Positions 38,366 through 40,673 of a stretch of DNA of 40,673 bases are shown here, in pieces. This DNA is from Halomarina oriensis (GTDB lineage Archaea; Halobacteriota; Halobacteria; Halobacteriales; Haloarculaceae), in assembly GCF_009791395.1 (NCBI RefSeq), contig NZ_WSZK01000033.1, positions 1 to 40,673 of the forward strand, given 5' to 3'. How positions within the stretch are numbered: the first letter of the stretch is position 1; each line of letters opens with the position of its first letter. The notes under the pieces were generated by a model. That model made no database searches and was not told where the DNA came from. It saw only the letters and a program-made list of their open reading frames with translations. The translations under genes were made by a program, and so were the position numbers.

Positions 38366-40549
38366 GTGGTCTACAAAATCGACTACCGGGACGACTGCGT
38401 CTGGGAGTGGACGCTCACCGACGACGGGGCAACCGTCGAACGGAATCCAGAGTACACACCGACGCTCTACGCGACGACCGCGCCACCGCTCCCAGATGGG
38501 ACTCCCTCACAGGTTGGGCGGTTGACTCGACTCACTAAGCGCCTACGAAATCTACCGCACGTCGAAGCCGTTCGTACCGTCTCGAAGCGACCGGGCTTTC
38601 GCTATCCTGTACAGGAGGCGCTCGCCATCGACGTCTGTGACCTCACCGCTGTCGAAGAGGTCGCGTGGTTCGTCTCTCGATACGACCGACCGGGGCGATT
38701 CCGCCTGTTCAACGTCGACCTTCACCGCGAGTTCCGCTACTGTCTCGAAGAGGACATCCAGCCCGTGGCATCGAGAGCGCTTCGGACAGTCGAGATAGCG
38801 ATTCCATCCGAGCAGATGGCGAGTGGCGACCTTCAGCGGGTAGTGGTCGACGGGGAAGCGACGACCGGGACCGATTGGGACATCCTCGATGCGGTTCGAG
38901 ACCGCCTCAACGAACGCGATCCAGACGTGCTCGCGGTGAACACAGGCGACGTCGTGCCGGCGCTGTTCGACGTCGCCACCAGCCACGACGTCCCGCTGCG
39001 CCTCGGGCGAGCACCGGGGTACGACCAGCTCGCAGGAAAGTCGACCTACCAGTCATACGGTCGCGTCGGGCACTCACCCGCTCGGTACAACGTTCCCGGA
39101 CGGGTACTCATCGACACCTCGAACGCGTTCTTCTGGGACGAATCGAATCTCGACGGCATCCTCGACCTCGTCGAGCGCTCGGGGAAACCTCTGCAGGAGG
39201 TGGGGTGGGCCAGCATCGGGAACGTCCTGACGGCGATTCAGATTCGGGAGGCACTGTCGCGGAGCGTGCTCGTTCCCTGGAAGGCGTGGCGACCAGAGCG
39301 GTTCAAGACGATGCGACAACTCCACGCCGCTGACCGCGGTGGGACGACGCTCTCTCCGGAGGTGGGCCTCCACCGCGACGTTCACGAGCTCGACTTTGCG
39401 AGTCTCTATCCCAACATCATCTGTACGCGAAATCTCTCGCCCGAGACGGTTCGCTGTGACTGCCACCCCGATCGACGCGACCTCGATAGCCTGGACTACG
39501 CGGTGTGCCCCGACGATGGCTACCTACCCGACGTCCTCCAGCCGATCATCGACGACCGTGCGGCCATCAAGCGCCGGATTGCGGAGACCGACGACCCAGA
39601 CGAGCGAGCCGCTTTGGAGGGGCGCTCGTCGGCGTTGAAGTGGATTCTCGTCTCGTGTTTCGGCTACCAGGGGTTTGCGAACGCGAAGTTCGGGCGCATC
39701 GAGGTCCACGAAGCCATCAACGCCATTGCACGGGATATCCTGCTCTCGGCGAAAACGACGCTCGAAGCCGGTGGGTGGGAGGTCCTCCATGGCATCGTCG
39801 ACTCCCTCTGGGTGACGCCCAGCGCTGCGGACCCAACGTCGCTCGACGAGCTGGCCGCCGCGATTACTGCCGATGTCGGTATCGAACTGGAGTACGAGGG
39901 GGCGTTCGACTGGGTCGCGTTCGTCCCCCAACGCCACGCCGAGGCCGGTGCGCTCACGAAGTACTTCGGGAAGCGGACTGGCATCGACCGTACTGAGGAG
40001 AAGGCGTTCAAGTTCCGTGGTATCGAGTGTCGCCAGCGCTCGACCCCACCGTTCGTCGCTGCCGTCCAGCGGGACCTAATCAGAACACTTGACAAGCACC
40101 TCGCCGCCGGCAAGCCCGCCGACGAGGCACCTGCGGCCGTCTGCGACGGGCTGCGCGTCCATCTGTCTCGCCTTCGACGCGGGGACGTGCCAACCGACGC
40201 TCTGGCCATCGACCAGCGGATGTCGAAGGCCCGTGACGAGTATCACCACGAGACGCGCACCGTCTCCGCGCTCGCCAGAGCTTCCGACTACGGCCTCCCG
40301 GTGAGTTCCGGGCAGTCCATCCGGTACGTCGTCGTCAACGACGAACGACGTGGTCGGGAGCGTGTTCGACTCCTCGAGGAATGTTCGAGCGGTGAATACG
40401 ACACCGAGTTCTACGCCGACCTGGTAATCAGGGCGACGGCGAGCGTCCTCTCACCGCTCGGTTGGCGTAAGGAAGAGGTTCAGGGATGTCTTGATTCTTG
40501 GAAGAACCGACCGCTTGAGTCGTTCAGGGCGGGTCTCGAAAGTCGTTAG
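38366..40549 (+). CDS. polB: Family-B DNA polymerase (short, plasmid-type)
   Basis: 727 residues from GTG 38366. Palm motif A DFASLYPNII has D343, motif B KWILVSCFGYQG starts at K425, and motif C is HGIVDS with D479. The usual Y-G-D-T-D-S is reduced to one acid, but the retained Asp is the catalytic second one. The N-terminal half keeps the family layout, but the exonuclease acids (D-x-E) are not recognisable, so proofreading is doubtful. Length is about 100 residues below host PolB. No terminal-protein-priming insertions are obvious. With orc1 it would replicate the element. It is followed by 68 bases of non-coding sequence and the terminal palindrome. Confidence 0.9.
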   Translation: MVYKIDYRDDCVWEWTLTDDGATVERNPEYTPTLYATTAPPLPDGTPSQVGRLTRLTKRLRNLPHVEAVRTVSKRPGFRYPVQEALAIDVCDLTAVEEVAWFVSRYDRPGRFRLFNVDLHREFRYCLEEDIQPVASRALRTVEIAIPSEQMASGDLQRVVVDGEATTGTDWDILDAVRDRLNERDPDVLAVNTGDVVPALFDVATSHDVPLRLGRAPGYDQLAGKSTYQSYGRVGHSPARYNVPGRVLIDTSNAFFWDESNLDGILDLVERSGKPLQEVGWASIGNVLTAIQIREALSRSVLVPWKAWRPERFKTMRQLHAADRGGTTLSPEVGLHRDVHELDFASLYPNIICTRNLSPETVRCDCHPDRRDLDSLDYAVCPDDGYLPDVLQPIIDDRAAIKRRIAETDDPDERAALEGRSSALKWILVSCFGYQGFANAKFGRIEVHEAINAIARDILLSAKTTLEAGGWEVLHGIVDSLWVTPSAADPTSLDELAAAITADVGIELEYEGAFDWVAFVPQRHAEAGALTKYFGKRTGIDRTEEKAFKFRGIECRQRSTPPFVAAVQRDLIRTLDKHLAAGKPADEAPAAVCDGLRVHLSRLRRGDVPTDALAIDQRMSKARDEYHHETRTVSALARASDYGLPVSSGQSIRYVVVNDERRGRERVRLLEECSSGEYDTEFYADLVIRATASVLSPLGWRKEEVQGCLDSWKNRPLESFRAGLESR

Positions 40550-40617
40550 TTCGATATCGACCGAGCGCCGGAGTGCCCGCGGGAGATAGAACGTCATCAC
40601 CGGTCAAATCGACAACT

Positions 40618-40673
40618 ACTTTGCCCACAGCTTACAACGGCGGGTACCCGCCGTTGTAAGCTGTGGGCAAAGT
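40618..40673. repeat. 56-bp perfect palindrome at the window end
   Basis: Each arm is 28 bases, opening ACTTTGCCCACAGCTTACAA, with the axis at GGGT|ACCC (40645/40646). The window stops inside the right arm, so the full length is unknown. Either a hairpin end or terminator, or a fold-back artefact of assembly. Confidence 0.8.

Noticed and set aside
1-40673. Virus genome interpretation
   Set aside because: No capsid, portal, terminase or spike protein is recognisable; the surface proteins could be virion parts, but nothing in the sequence shows it.

Overview
The window reads as a mobile replicon of a haloarchaeon (class Halobacteria). It is GC-rich with very acidic proteins, TATA boxes lie about 28 bases before many start codons (leaderless transcripts), and it carries an Orc1/Cdc6 initiator, a family-B DNA polymerase, class III archaeal pilins, Tat signal peptides, an MCM-derived protein and a tyrosine integrase. 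The genus cannot be told from the sequence alone. The window ends look like contig ends: the first ~220 bases break a ParA gene by several frame changes, and the last 56 bases form a perfect palindrome that stops in its outer arm.

Layout. 1-2206 (+): ParA-type partition ATPase remnant, its small partner, a small winged-helix protein and two tiny membrane proteins. 2207-3859 (-): a small conserved protein and a repeat-containing membrane protein, divergent from the integrase at 4087-5262 (+). 5308-8933 (+): a tightly overlapping run of small acidic and zinc proteins around an orphan C5-cytosine methyltransferase. 8934-9693: a regulated promoter without a gene, 23-bp direct repeats and a possible ncRNA. 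9694-11277 (+): a Spo11/Topo VI-A-like Toprim protein. 11282-11407 (-): a 41-residue zinc ribbon.

11959-31177 (-): a 19-kb near-continuous array, mostly with overlapping or abutting genes. In transcription order it holds a WD40/fibre surface protein, a Tat-exported subtilisin, a second Tat protein, a secreted glycoprotein-like protein, about nine membrane or exported proteins, a zinc/Fe-S-like cytosolic protein, a HerA/VirD4-type ATPase with an odd P-loop, and an MCM-like protein that keeps the DNA-binding parts and lacks the AAA+ motor. This looks like an export, conjugation or vesicle-type apparatus with its secreted components, and it is the most novel part of the window. No relaxase is recognisable.

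31237-40549: a tRNA 3'-end fragment (candidate att site), a zinc protein, a small protein sharing a promoter with the 5308 operon, two tandem pilins made by a recent duplication, an HTH/homing-endonuclease-repeat protein, a zinc-finger protein, then the replication block orc1 / RadA-like / small protein / polB. A 29-bp repeat precedes both transcription units of that block. Several operator-like repeats recur across the element and suggest common control.
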